NCBI GenBank assembly: GCA_020628865.1
Contig: JAHDEJ010000022.1
Span: 1 to 48,609, forward strand
DNA length: 48,609 bases
Direction: 5' to 3'
Source of the DNA: Acidimicrobiales bacterium
GTDB lineage: Bacteria > Actinomycetota > Acidimicrobiia > Acidimicrobiales > SHLQ01
Position numbers and translations under genes: made by a program. This document shows positions 40,712 to 48,609 of this stretch, piece after piece. Below the pieces are notes generated by a model that was not told the origin of the DNA, did not search any database, and was given only the letters and a program-made list of their open reading frames with translations. How positions within the stretch are numbered: the stretch's first letter is position 1; each line of letters opens with the position of its first letter.

Positions 40712-41413
40712 ATGACGAAGTTCGTAATCCCCGTATGCGCGTTCCTTGCCGTCACCTCCATCGTCACGCAACGCCCGAACCTCCTGACGATTGCAGTGGT
40801 GGGATTCGTCGGATGGTCCATCCTGCGAGGGTTCATCGAACCATCGGACAACAACCTGGCGATTCGCGAGTTCAACGAGAAGTGGGTGAACGCCGCTGAA
40901 ACACTCGGGTTCGACGTCCGAGCCGGGCGTCGCAATCGACCCGCGTCGATGTTCGGCATGATCGACGGACATCGCGCGAACGTCGTGAGCCGCGTCGGGG
41001 CCGAACCCGAAATCGAGGTTCGTTTCGAGTCGGGGTTCCGATCGCTCGACATCGATCGCCGCCGCGAAGGAACCAAGATCATCGGCAACGCCGCCGAACT
41101 GTCCACTGGCGACAGTGCCTTCGACGACCTCTATCGAATCAGCGAGCATCAGGACAGCAAGGAGCTGCGGAGTTGGCTGACCGCCGAACGTCGAGACGTG
41201 TTGGTGACGCTCGGGGAGACCCTCAACGTTCGCGAGATCGAAGAGGATGAGCTCGAGGTCAAGCTTGGCTCGACGCGCTGGGCCGCGAACGACCTCGTCG
41301 ACGCCGTCCGTCTGTGTGTGCTCGTCGCCGGAGTTCTCGACGCGTCCTACCGACCGCCGACGATTCAGGACGCCGTCATCCAGGACGCGGTCCTCGATCC
41401 CGGCGACCGATAG
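40712..41413 (+). CDS. Membrane-anchored hypothetical protein
   Basis: 233 residues. Two closely spaced hydrophobic segments (about 3-18 and 24-42) are followed by a soluble domain of about 190 residues with mixed alpha/beta character (IEVRFESGFRSLDIDRRREG, VREIEEDELEVKLGSTRWAANDLVDAVRLCVLVAGVLDA). I do not recognise a family; the layout resembles actinobacterial membrane proteins with a cytoplasmic DUF-type domain. The gene stands alone, with a convergent neighbour 3 bp after its stop. Confidence 0.65.
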   Translation: MTKFVIPVCAFLAVTSIVTQRPNLLTIAVVGFVGWSILRGFIEPSDNNLAIREFNEKWVNAAETLGFDVRAGRRNRPASMFGMIDGHRANVVSRVGAEPEIEVRFESGFRSLDIDRRREGTKIIGNAAELSTGDSAFDDLYRISEHQDSKELRSWLTAERRDVLVTLGETLNVREIEEDELEVKLGSTRWAANDLVDAVRLCVLVAGVLDASYRPPTIQDAVIQDAVLDPGDR

Positions 41414-41416
41414 CGC

Positions 41417-42106
41417 TCAGTACGTTTGGAGCTCGCCGGTGAGGTGAGCGGTCTCGTTGGTGCTCTGCACCACCATGCGGCCTGGCCGCGCGCGAAGACG
41501 CTGGACCGAGCAGTGCGCCGGCATGAACCAGAAATCGGCGTCGATACCGAGTTCGGCGGCCACCAACGCATTGATGACCCCGGCGTGGCAGGCCACGACC
41601 ACCCGGCCGGCTGGATGGGCGGCGCGGATGCTGTCGATGGCGTTCACGATGCGACCGCGGAAGTCGGCGCTCGGCTCGCAGAAGGGAAAGTCGTCCCAAC
41701 GGCGTCCGGCCTGGAAGGCGGCTTTGGCATCCGTCCACGCGGCTTCGCCGAGCAGTTCCGGCAACGGCGTGTCGCTCGGGCGGTCCCGTCCGAGTTCGAT
41801 CTCGCGTAGGTCTTCGAGGACGGTGGGCTCGAGGCCGTGGCGGCCGGCGATGGCGATGCCGGTCTGGTGGGCTCGTTGCAGGTTGCTGCAGTAAACGGCG
41901 TCGACCGGCTCGGGAGCGAGCACGCCGGCAACCGCTTCCTTCTGCCGGAGTCCGAGTTCGGTCAGCGGTGGATCACGTTGCTCGCGAACGGTGCCGCCGG
42001 GCACCGGCGGAGTTTGCTGGCCGTGCCGGACGAGGACGAGGTCCAATGTGGGGCTGTCGTCCAGGTGGACGGCGACTCGAATCGGGTCGGGACCGTGGCT
42101 GCTCAC
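41417..42106 (-). CDS. Histidine phosphatase superfamily protein
   Basis: 229 residues. LVLVRHGQQTPP (catalytic His about 28), YCSNLQRAHQTG (Arg) and the second His in VVVACHAGVINAL define the phosphoglycerate-mutase-like fold. An insert near DRPSDTPLPELLGEAAW separates the usual acid region. Substrate unknown. ATG 42106 is 83 bp from the divergent azoreductase, so the operator pair there may affect both. Confidence 0.83.
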   Translation of the reverse strand: MSSHGPDPIRVAVHLDDSPTLDLVLVRHGQQTPPVPGGTVREQRDPPLTELGLRQKEAVAGVLAPEPVDAVYCSNLQRAHQTGIAIAGRHGLEPTVLEDLREIELGRDRPSDTPLPELLGEAAWTDAKAAFQAGRRWDDFPFCEPSADFRGRIVNAIDSIRAAHPAGRVVVACHAGVINALVAAELGIDADFWFMPAHCSVQRLRARPGRMVVQSTNETAHLTGELQTY

Positions 42107-42155
42107 AGGCGGCAGAGTAGCGGGGCGTCGGGCAACTCGATCGATTGTCGGGTTG

Positions 42156-42189
42156 CTTACTTATTGTAAGTTGCTTACACTTCGTAAGC
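42156..42189. promoter_or_regulatory. Tandem CTTAC-N5-GTAAG operators before azoR
   Basis: CTTAC-TTATT-GTAAG (42156-42170) and GCTTAC-ACTTC-GTAAGC (42173-42189) are two inverted repeats with centres 18 bp apart; the octamer TTGCTTAC recurs with the same 18-bp period. The second site ends immediately before the azoreductase ATG. HxlR-family proteins, one of which is encoded two genes on, bind such short palindromes in azoreductase promoters (YodB-type control in Bacillus), so it is the likely ligand. Confidence 0.7.
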
Positions 42190-42792
42190 ATGAACATCCT
42201 CCGCATCGACAGCTCCGCCCGCTACACCGACTCCGTCGGCCGAGATCTCGCCTCTCGACTCATCGACCGACTGGACCCCACCGGCACCGCCACCGTCGTC
42301 GAGCGCGACCTCGGCGCCGGCCTCTCCCTCCTCGACGAGCCGACACTCGGCGCGGCCTTCACGCCGCCCGAGGCCCGCACCGCCGACCAGACACAGCTGC
42401 TGGCCGAGGGTCAGGAGATGATCGACGAGATCGTCGCCGCTGACGCGATCGTCATCGCCATGCCGATCTACAACTTCTCCGCCCCCGCATCCCTCAAGGC
42501 GTGGGCCGACCAGGTCGCCCGGGCCGGCGTCACCTTCCAGTACACACCGAACGGACCCGAGGGCCTGCTGGCCGACCGTCCCGCGTACGTGATCGTCACC
42601 TCCGGCGGCGTGCCCATCGATTCCCCGGCCGACTGGGCCACCGGTTGGATTCGCCAGTTCCTCGGCTTCATCGGCATCTCCTCGGTGACCGTCGTGGAGG
42701 CCGGCCAGCTCAACACAGATCCCGAGGCCGCGGTGACCGCCGCCCGCGAGTCCGTCGCCAACCTGGAGCTGGCAACGGCCGGAAGCGCCTAG
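42190..42792 (+). CDS. azoR: FMN-dependent NADH-azoreductase
   Basis: 200 residues with a flavodoxin-like fold. The phosphate-binding start ILRIDSSARYTDSVGRDLA, the FMN-contacting MPIYNFSAPASLKAWADQVARAG and the second FMN loop VTSGGVP are the family pattern. It reduces quinones and azo compounds by two-electron transfer. ATG 42190 directly follows the operator; the open frame upstream would start within it. The pairing with an HxlR regulator mirrors known quinone/diamide stress units. Confidence 0.9.
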   Translation: MNILRIDSSARYTDSVGRDLASRLIDRLDPTGTATVVERDLGAGLSLLDEPTLGAAFTPPEARTADQTQLLAEGQEMIDEIVAADAIVIAMPIYNFSAPASLKAWADQVARAGVTFQYTPNGPEGLLADRPAYVIVTSGGVPIDSPADWATGWIRQFLGFIGISSVTVVEAGQLNTDPEAAVTAARESVANLELATAGSA

Positions 42793-42796
42793 TCTC

Positions 42797-43132
42797 ATGG
42801 ACATGGCCAGGGACGAGGCGTGCGGCTACTGCCCCCACTTCCATCGGGCGATCGAACTGATCGGCCGACGATGGACCGGCGCGATCCTGCAGTCCCTGCT
42901 CGACGGAACGACCCGCTTCAGCGACATCCGTGACTCCGTTCCCGGGCTCTCGGACCGCCTCCTCACCGAGCGGCTCCGGGAGCTCGAGGAGCTCGGGGTG
43001 GTGGAACGCAACACCGATGCGCGTGACGTGCAGTACCGCCTCACCGAGGTGGGAGAAGGGATCGAGCCCGTGCTGGATTCCGTCGGCGATTGGGCCCGGC
43101 AACTCTCGGCGGTCACTCCCCTCAGGGATTGA
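42797..43132 (+). CDS. HxlR-family (DUF24) winged-helix regulator
   Basis: 111 residues, with HxlR signature segments AIELIGRRWTGAILQSLLDG, TRFSDIRDSVPGLSDRLLTERLRELEELGVVER and the wing VQYRLTEVGE. Cys9 and Cys12 precede the domain (CGYC). N-terminal Cys residues act as thiol switches in the quinone-sensing members YodB and QorR, so redox sensing is plausible. It starts 4 bp after azoR in the same orientation and is the probable regulator of the promoter at 42156-42189. Confidence 0.88.
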   Translation: MDMARDEACGYCPHFHRAIELIGRRWTGAILQSLLDGTTRFSDIRDSVPGLSDRLLTERLRELEELGVVERNTDARDVQYRLTEVGEGIEPVLDSVGDWARQLSAVTPLRD

Positions 43133-43192
43133 CGTTTTGGCAGAGGTGAGGTGGCACACTGGGGCCAACCTCCGCTCGATCAAGGACGCTCG

Positions 43193-44419
43193 ATGCCAAA
43201 CACGTTTCTGCACCCGTTCACGAATCCCAGTTGGGGTCAGGAAGACCTGATCAACGTCGTGAAGGCCAAGGGTTCGATCCTTTGGGACGACAAGGGCAAG
43301 GACTACGTCGACGGCCTCGCCAGCCTCTGGTACTGCCACGTGGGTCACGACGAGAAGCGCATCATCAACGCCGTCACGGACCAGATGAACACGCTTGCCA
43401 CCTACAACACGTTCGCCCCGTTCACGAACGACGTCGCCGTCCGCGCGGCAGATGCGGTGGCCGAGGTGTCGCCCCATCCTGACGGTCGGGTGTTCTTCGC
43501 CTCCTCGGGTTCCGAGTCGATCGACACCGCCCTCAAGATCAGTCGCCTGGTCCAGCAGCGACGCGGCCACGCCGACAAGCAGATCGTCGTGAAGCGCACC
43601 CGCGGCTATCACGGCGTGAACTTCGGCGGTACGAGTGCGCAGGGCATCGAGACGAACCGCACCGGCTGGGGCGACCTCGTCCCCCACTTCATGGAGGCTC
43701 CGGCCGACGACATCGAAGCGATGGCGAGCATCTTCGCCCAGCACGGCGCCAACATCGCCGCGGTCCTGACCGAACCGCTGCAGGGCGCCGGCGGCGTCTT
43801 CCCTCCCCCGGAGGGATACCTCGAGGGCCTGCGCCGTCTGTGCGACGACCACGATGCGCTCATGATCCACGATGAGGTCATCTGCGGCTTCGGCCGGACG
43901 GGCAGCTGGTTCGGTTCGCAGACGTTCGGGGTCACCCCAGACCTGATCACGTTCGCCAAGGGCGTCACCTCCGGATACCAGCCGGTGTCCGGCGTCATCA
44001 TGAGCAAGCAGGTCGGCGAAGAACTCGAGACACTCAACGACCTCCTGCGCCACGGCTACACCTACTCCGGACATCCCGCCGGCATGGCCGCGGTGATGGC
44101 CAACATCCAGGTCATCAAGGACGACGGCCTGGTTGAACGGGCGAACTACGTGGGCGAGAAGATCTCGGCCGGGCTGCAGGCGCTGCAGGACGACGGCATG
44201 ATCGAGAGCTTCGACGGGGTCGGGGCGATCTGGGGTGCCGAGCTCGGCCGGAACGCTGTGCCGGTACGGGATCACATGCTGCACGTGAATGGCGTGGTGG
44301 TTCGACCGGTGTACACGCGGATCGCCATGTGTCCGCCGCTGATCCTGACGGACGACGAGATCGCCCGCCTCCTCGACTCGCTGGCCGAGGGCCTCACCGT
44401 CACACCGGTCGACGCATAG
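43193..44419 (+). CDS. Class III PLP-dependent aminotransferase
   Basis: 408 residues. Cofactor features are GSESIDTALKISR, the Asp of MIHDEVICGFGRTG and the Schiff-base Lys in DLITFAKGVTSGYQP. It belongs with the omega-amino acid:pyruvate / taurine-pyruvate / BioA-like group, which moves an amino group from a terminal amine to pyruvate or an oxo acid. The substrate cannot be set from sequence alone. ATG 43193 has an AAGGA site. It is shorter than many group members (about 440-460). It precedes the choline sulfatase by 50 bp, so both may serve organosulfur or quaternary amine use. Confidence 0.88.
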   Translation: MPNTFLHPFTNPSWGQEDLINVVKAKGSILWDDKGKDYVDGLASLWYCHVGHDEKRIINAVTDQMNTLATYNTFAPFTNDVAVRAADAVAEVSPHPDGRVFFASSGSESIDTALKISRLVQQRRGHADKQIVVKRTRGYHGVNFGGTSAQGIETNRTGWGDLVPHFMEAPADDIEAMASIFAQHGANIAAVLTEPLQGAGGVFPPPEGYLEGLRRLCDDHDALMIHDEVICGFGRTGSWFGSQTFGVTPDLITFAKGVTSGYQPVSGVIMSKQVGEELETLNDLLRHGYTYSGHPAGMAAVMANIQVIKDDGLVERANYVGEKISAGLQALQDDGMIESFDGVGAIWGAELGRNAVPVRDHMLHVNGVVVRPVYTRIAMCPPLILTDDEIARLLDSLAEGLTVTPVDA

Positions 44420-44469
44420 ACCCGCAGCTGCGGCTGGACACTCGTTCAGCTCAGGTTCATACTCGGCGA

Positions 44470-45981
44470 ATGACGCAGCCGAACATTCTTCTCGTGATGG
44501 CCGACCAGCTGGCCCCGCACTTCACGAGCACCTACGGCCATCCGGTCGTGAAGACACCTGCCCTCGATGCGCTGGCCGAGCGGGGCATGCGCTTCGATGC
44601 CACCTACAGCCACTCGCCCCTGTGCGCCCCCGCCCGCTTCTCCTTTTTGTCGGGTCAGCCGATCTCGGCAATCAAGGCGTGGGACAACGCGTCGGAGTTT
44701 CCGGCTTCGGTCCCAACCCTGGCGCACTACCTGCGCCTGCTCGGCTACCGGACGTCGCTCTCCGGCAAGATGCACTTCGTCGGCCCGGATCAGTTGCACG
44801 GGTTCGAGGAGCGGCTGACGACCGACATCTACCCGGCCGACTTCGCGTGGACCCCGAACTGGGACTCCACCGAGCGGATCGACAAGTGGTATCACGGCAT
44901 GGACACGCTGCGGGAGGCCGGCGAGGCCAACATCACCTACCAGATCGAGTACGACGAAGAGGTCGGGTTTGCGGCCAAGCGGCGGCTGTTCGACTTCGCC
45001 CGTGACGCCGACGAGCGACCGTTCTTCCTGTGCGCATCGTTCATCCATCCGCACGACCCGTACGTGGCTCGTCCGGAATGGTGGGACCTCTACGACCACG
45101 ACGAGATCGACATGCCGGACGTTCCGGACCTCGACACGTTGGATCCACACAGCAAGCGCATTCGTTACAACATCCAGGCGGACACCGTTGGCTACACCGA
45201 CGAGCAGGTGCGCAACTCGCGGCACGGCTACTACGCGAACACCAGCTACTTCGACGACTGGATCGGCCAGCTCGTCAGCACGCTCGAGGAAACCCACCAG
45301 CTCGACAACACCGTGATCATCGTGACCTCTGATCACGGCGACATGCTCGGCGACCGCGGCACCTGGTTCAAGATGTCGTTCCACGAGCGCTCGGCCCGCG
45401 TGCCATTCGTGATGGCCGGACCGGGCGTGGCGCAGGGAACGGCGTCGAACGTGAACTCGCACCTCGACGTGCTGCCAACGGTGCTGGACATCGCGACCGA
45501 CGGCGGAGCCTGGCCCGAGCTCGGCGTCGAACTCGATGGACGAAGCCTGTGGGAGTTGGCCACCGGCGGCTCCGACGAGGTCGACGAGACGTTCGGTGAG
45601 TACACGGGCGAGATGCTGACGCATCCGATGTTCATGATCCGCCGGGGCAAGTGGAAGTGGATCCACTGCGATTCGGATCCCGCCCAGCTCTACGACGTGG
45701 AGGCCGACCCGCTCGAGCGGACCAATCTGGCCGAAGACCCGGCACACGCCGAGCTCGCCGCCGCCTTCGCCGCCGAGGTGCAGCAGCGCTGGAACAGCGA
45801 CGCCATCCGTGACGAGGTGCTGGCATCCCAACGTTCCCGCCGCGTGCTGCACGCGGCGATGGACGCCGGCCCGCTCACGTCGTGGGACTTCTCCCCCAGC
45901 CGGGATTCGGCCAACGAATACGTGCGCAACCACATGGACTGGTTCGACGCCGGCCCCCGCACCAGGTTCCCCCGCCTGTAA
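44470..45981 (+). CDS. betC: Choline sulfatase (arylsulfatase family)
   Basis: 503 residues. The sulfatase signature LCAPARFSFLSG supplies the Cys that is converted to formylglycine (C-x-P-x-R). Metal-binding residues lie in LLVMADQ and TSDHGDMLGDRG. The C-terminal extension ASQRSRRVLHAAM...WDFSP and YVRNHMD is the choline-sulfatase C-terminal domain. The enzyme releases choline and sulfate from choline-O-sulfate, a common algal and marine osmolyte. No signal peptide is present, so it is cytoplasmic as expected for BetC. No betaine-synthesis gene follows. Confidence 0.92.
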   Translation: MTQPNILLVMADQLAPHFTSTYGHPVVKTPALDALAERGMRFDATYSHSPLCAPARFSFLSGQPISAIKAWDNASEFPASVPTLAHYLRLLGYRTSLSGKMHFVGPDQLHGFEERLTTDIYPADFAWTPNWDSTERIDKWYHGMDTLREAGEANITYQIEYDEEVGFAAKRRLFDFARDADERPFFLCASFIHPHDPYVARPEWWDLYDHDEIDMPDVPDLDTLDPHSKRIRYNIQADTVGYTDEQVRNSRHGYYANTSYFDDWIGQLVSTLEETHQLDNTVIIVTSDHGDMLGDRGTWFKMSFHERSARVPFVMAGPGVAQGTASNVNSHLDVLPTVLDIATDGGAWPELGVELDGRSLWELATGGSDEVDETFGEYTGEMLTHPMFMIRRGKWKWIHCDSDPAQLYDVEADPLERTNLAEDPAHAELAAAFAAEVQQRWNSDAIRDEVLASQRSRRVLHAAMDAGPLTSWDFSPSRDSANEYVRNHMDWFDAGPRTRFPRL

Positions 45982-46086
45982 GACGCGGAGTCTCGCTCGG
46001 CACTGCCGGCCGAGAATCGCGGAAGCTCGGCGCGCCACCACAGCGACCGCCACCGATCGCACCGCGTTGCGCGGGCCACCGCCACC

Positions 46087-46133
46087 GGCCATCGGCCATC
46101 GGCCATCGGCCATCGGCCATCGGCCATCGGCCA
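46087..46133. repeat. Heptanucleotide tandem repeat
   Basis: Six complete GGCCATC units (46087-46128) plus a partial one stand head to tail in the 346-bp gap between sulfatase and MMPL gene. Not multiples of three, no coding role. Such arrays vary by slippage. About 40 bp on, TGGGGG (46174-46179) and CCCCCA (46184-46189) form a short hairpin that may end the sulfatase transcript. Confidence 0.9.
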
Positions 46134-46244
46134 CATCGAGCTCCGCCACGTTCCGCGCGCCATCCGCCACATCTGGGGGGCTGCCCCCACTTGTCGCGGA
46201 GTGGCCACTGTGCGTGATTTCTCGATTTCGTGGCAAGAAACCAC

Positions 46245-46297
46245 TTGACACTTACGCCGTAAGCCCGTACGACTTACGTAATAAGTTTACGTCGTAA
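46245..46297 (+). promoter_or_regulatory. MMPL promoter with TTACG palindrome array
   Basis: TTGACA (46245-46250) and TACGAC (46268-46273), spaced 17 bp, form a likely promoter. Three palindromes with the same half-site overlie or follow it: CTTACG-C-CGTAAG (46251-46263), TTACGTAA (46274-46281) and TTACG-T-CGTAA (46287-46297). The first lies in the spacer, an ideal repressor position. TetR-type repressors commonly control MMPL pumps through such sites, but none is encoded in the window. Confidence 0.7.
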
Positions 46298-46327
46298 GTC
46301 ACGGCGTTCCAAGGCAGGTGTTCTTCG

Positions 46328-48496
46328 ATGTTCTCTCGGTACGCAACCTTTGCAATCCGTCGCCCAAAGGCGGCGCTCGGCGTGTGGGCCGGCTTTCTGG
46401 TTCTCGCCATCGTGCTGGGTGCCGGAGCCGTCGATCGACTGTCCACGGTTCCCGTGGGCGACACGAGCACCGAATCCGCATTCGTCGAGGACACCCTCGT
46501 CGAACTCGGCGCCAGCTCGGCCGACGTCGTTGCGCTCTACGACGACATCGACCTCACCAACCCCACCCTCGCACAGGAGGTGCGATCCCTCGATGAACGA
46601 CTTTCACTCACTCCTCACGTTGCCAACGTCAGCCACACCTGGGACCCGGATGTCGGCGAACAGGCACCACTCTTCTCCTCGACCGATGGGCGCGCGACGT
46701 TGGTCGCTGTCGTCCTCGATCGTTCGCTTCCCGAAGCCGAATTCGACGAACTCGTCGAAGCGGTCGAAGCGGAACTCCGGACCGTCGACGCTCCGACCAC
46801 GCTGGTCGGCGGCGTAGCCGTCCTCGACCGGGAGTCGGTCGAGCAGACCGAGCGCGACCTCCAACGCGCCGAGCTCATCACCCTCCCGGTCGTCCTCGTC
46901 GCCGCCGTCTTCGTGTTCGGCGGCCTGCTGGCTGCATCGCTGCCACTGGCGATCGCGCTCGTCGCCATCCCCGGGTCGCTGTTCATCCTCTGGCTGCTGA
47001 CCCTCGTCACCGAGGTCCAGCTGTTCGCACTGAACGCGGCGACGATGCTCGGCCTCGGTCTGGCGATCGATTACGCCCTCCTGATCGTCTACCGGTTCCG
47101 GGAGGAGCGTGCTCGGGGCCTCGACGTGCCGATTGCGTTGGAGCGCACCGTTCGGACCGCTGGGGTCACCGTGCTCTTCTCGGGCGTAACCGTCGCCCTT
47201 GCGCTCGGCGGCTTCCTCATGATGAGCGGCAACGTGTTCCCGTCGATCGGCATGGGCAGCATCGGCGTCGTCATCCTCGCCATGCTCGCCGCCACCTCGT
47301 TGCTGCCGGCGATGCTCCGGCTCGTCGGACACCGCATTCGCCCGATGAAGAACGCCGCAGACTCCGGCGCCGTGTTCGGCCGCGTGGCCGAAATGGTGCA
47401 GCGCCGAGCCGGCATCGTCGCCGTGGTGATCGCCGGCGGTCTCATCGTTCTTGCGGCTCCGTTTGCCGGTGTGCGTCTCCAGATCCCGGGCGCCGAGTCG
47501 CTGCCCGAATCGCTCGAGACCCGACAGATCCTCGACATCCGAGACGAACGCTTCCCCACCGGCGGCGAAGACCCGATCACGATCGTCGCCCAGACCACCG
47601 GCGACGTCGGCCCGCTGCTCGAGACGATCGTCGCCGTGCCGAACGTGACCGGAGCGCAGGTTCGATTCGTCACTCCGGACGCAACGATCATCGACGTCCT
47701 CCCCGAAGGCACCGCTCAAGGCGAACGTGCCGAGGCCGTCGTGCAGGAGCTGCGCAGGGACCTCGACCCGGGCTACGAGATCGCTGTCGGCGGTCCGGCG
47801 GCCGAGCTCATCGACCAGCGGGACGCGCTGTTCAGCCGGGTGCCGTGGGCGCTCGCATTCGTCGCCGGCTCGACGCTGATTCTGCTGTTCCTCCTCACCG
47901 GATCCGTGATCATGCCGTTCAAGGCGATGGCCATGAACCTGCTGTCGCTCACCGCCACCTTCGGCTTGCTGGTGTGGGGCTTCCAGGACGGCAACCTCTC
48001 CGGGCTGCTCGGCTTCGAATCCCCAGGCTTCATCGGCCTGTGGAATCCGTTCCTCGTGTTCTTCCTCGCCTTCGGCCTGTCGATGGACTACGAGGTGTTC
48101 CTGCTCTCCCGGATCAAGGAACTGCACGACCAGACCGGCGACAACGACCTCGCCGTCACCATCGGCCTGCAGAAGACCGGCCGGGTGATCACGTCCGCAG
48201 CGCTACTCATCGCCCTCGTGTTCGGTGCGTTCGCCACCGGCGAGTCGATCGACATGAAGGTCCTCGGCGTGGGCCTCGCGGCAGCCATCCTCATCGACGC
48301 ATCCATCGTTCGAATGCTGTTCGTCCCGGCGGCCATGAAGCTGATGGGCGAGTGGAACTGGTGGGCACCCGCTCCCCTGCGGCGCTTCCACGACCGCTTC
48401 GGCCTCAGCGAACCAGGCGACGACGACCTCGTCGTGCTGGACCCGGCCGACGACGAACTCGTGGTGGACGACAACCGGGAGCCATCCCTGGTTTGA
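46328..48496 (+). CDS. MMPL/RND-family transporter
   Basis: 722 residues with two homologous halves. Each has a first helix (about 15-37 and 360-382), an extracytoplasmic domain, then five or six helices (for example LITLPVVLVAAVFVFGGLLAASLPL and ALAFVAGSTLILLFLLTGSV). The sequence GLGLAIDYALLIVYRFREE and its counterpart FGLSMDYEVFLLSRIKELH hold the conserved D-Y pairs of proton relay. It exports lipids or hydrophobic drugs using the proton gradient. The tail is acidic and cytoplasmic. It is probably induced through the TTACG operators upstream. Confidence 0.92.
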   Translation: MFSRYATFAIRRPKAALGVWAGFLVLAIVLGAGAVDRLSTVPVGDTSTESAFVEDTLVELGASSADVVALYDDIDLTNPTLAQEVRSLDERLSLTPHVANVSHTWDPDVGEQAPLFSSTDGRATLVAVVLDRSLPEAEFDELVEAVEAELRTVDAPTTLVGGVAVLDRESVEQTERDLQRAELITLPVVLVAAVFVFGGLLAASLPLAIALVAIPGSLFILWLLTLVTEVQLFALNAATMLGLGLAIDYALLIVYRFREERARGLDVPIALERTVRTAGVTVLFSGVTVALALGGFLMMSGNVFPSIGMGSIGVVILAMLAATSLLPAMLRLVGHRIRPMKNAADSGAVFGRVAEMVQRRAGIVAVVIAGGLIVLAAPFAGVRLQIPGAESLPESLETRQILDIRDERFPTGGEDPITIVAQTTGDVGPLLETIVAVPNVTGAQVRFVTPDATIIDVLPEGTAQGERAEAVVQELRRDLDPGYEIAVGGPAAELIDQRDALFSRVPWALAFVAGSTLILLFLLTGSVIMPFKAMAMNLLSLTATFGLLVWGFQDGNLSGLLGFESPGFIGLWNPFLVFFLAFGLSMDYEVFLLSRIKELHDQTGDNDLAVTIGLQKTGRVITSAALLIALVFGAFATGESIDMKVLGVGLAAAILIDASIVRMLFVPAAMKLMGEWNWWAPAPLRRFHDRFGLSEPGDDDLVVLDPADDELVVDDNREPSLV

Positions 48497-48570
48497 GCAA
48501 GTTCGACGGATGCGGCGGTGCGTGGCGTCGGTCGGGGCAACAGTCCCGGCCGGCGCCGTTCGCTTCGCTG

Positions 48571-48609
48571 CTACTTCCAGCCTTTGGCGGCGAGCTCTTG
48601 TTCGAAGCC
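48571..48609 (-). CDS. C-terminal end of a minus-strand gene cut by the window
   Basis: Read on the minus strand, the last 39 bases encode GFEQELAAKGWK followed by TAG. It converges with the MMPL gene, leaving a 74-bp gap, and codon use fits a gene end, but too little is present to identify a family. Confidence 0.4.
   Translation of the reverse strand, partial: GFEQELAAKGWK

Noticed and set aside
44446-46251. 601-codon minus-strand open frame over the sulfatase, with an ADGRWPM repeat
   Set aside because: The peptide repeat is only the GGCCATC heptamer array read in frame; the rest is antisense of betC.

Overview
The window is a gene-dense, high-GC (roughly two thirds G+C by eye) bacterial chromosome segment. 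F420-type luciferase-like oxidoreductase, MMPL transporter, fused oleBC, xylulokinase, acyl-CoA genes and many ATGA/GTGA start-stop overlaps point to a free-living actinobacterium. Secreted laminarinase, RTX-type nucleotidase and choline sulfatase suggest an aquatic, Acidimicrobiia/Ilumatobacter-like organism; this placement is inference. I saw no rRNA, tRNA, CRISPR array, insertion sequence or prophage.

Layout. 1-9.6 kb: a cyclase/ATPase signalling protein, a TRM11-like methyltransferase, and a two-component system (RR-HK, minus strand) divergent from a translationally coupled lipoprotein / adaptor / ABC ATPase / permease operon. Six phased TGAGA half-sites lie in the shared promoter. 9.6-15.3 kb: SHOCT protein, ammonium transporter, xylulokinase, then a Nudix hydrolase with an expanded Nudix box coupled to an acyl-CoA synthetase. 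15.2-27.5 kb: secreted functions, namely an alkaline-phosphatase-superfamily enzyme, a calcium-repeat 5'-nucleotidase, and a 1789-residue multidomain GH16 glucanase. The first and last share an uncharacterised Cys-bounded module of 65-70 residues. The glucanase promoter carries a perfect CelR/CebR-type palindrome. Between them lie a thioesterase, a kinase/LLM-oxidoreductase fusion and a frameshifted membrane protein gene.

27.8-31.0 kb: a MarR-thiolase-SDR-crotonase operon (fatty-acid or related CoA-ester degradation). 31.9-36.4 kb: a complete oleA-oleBC-oleD operon for head-to-head condensation of fatty acyl chains to long-chain olefins through a beta-lactone. 36.4-37.4 kb: a DUF3179 lipoprotein gene interrupted by one in-frame TGA exactly at the first Cys of its CPLC motif, followed at once by a strong hairpin with a G-starting loop. 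This is a candidate selenoprotein and the most interesting item in the window. 37.5-41.4 kb: sterol-desaturase-like protein without a nearby stop, a CHMI-type isomerase, a quinone oxidoreductase/crotonase pair and a membrane protein. 41.4-48.6 kb: histidine phosphatase, azoreductase with HxlR regulator and operator pair, class III aminotransferase with choline sulfatase, and an MMPL transporter behind a TTACG operator array. The window ends in the last codons of a minus-strand gene.
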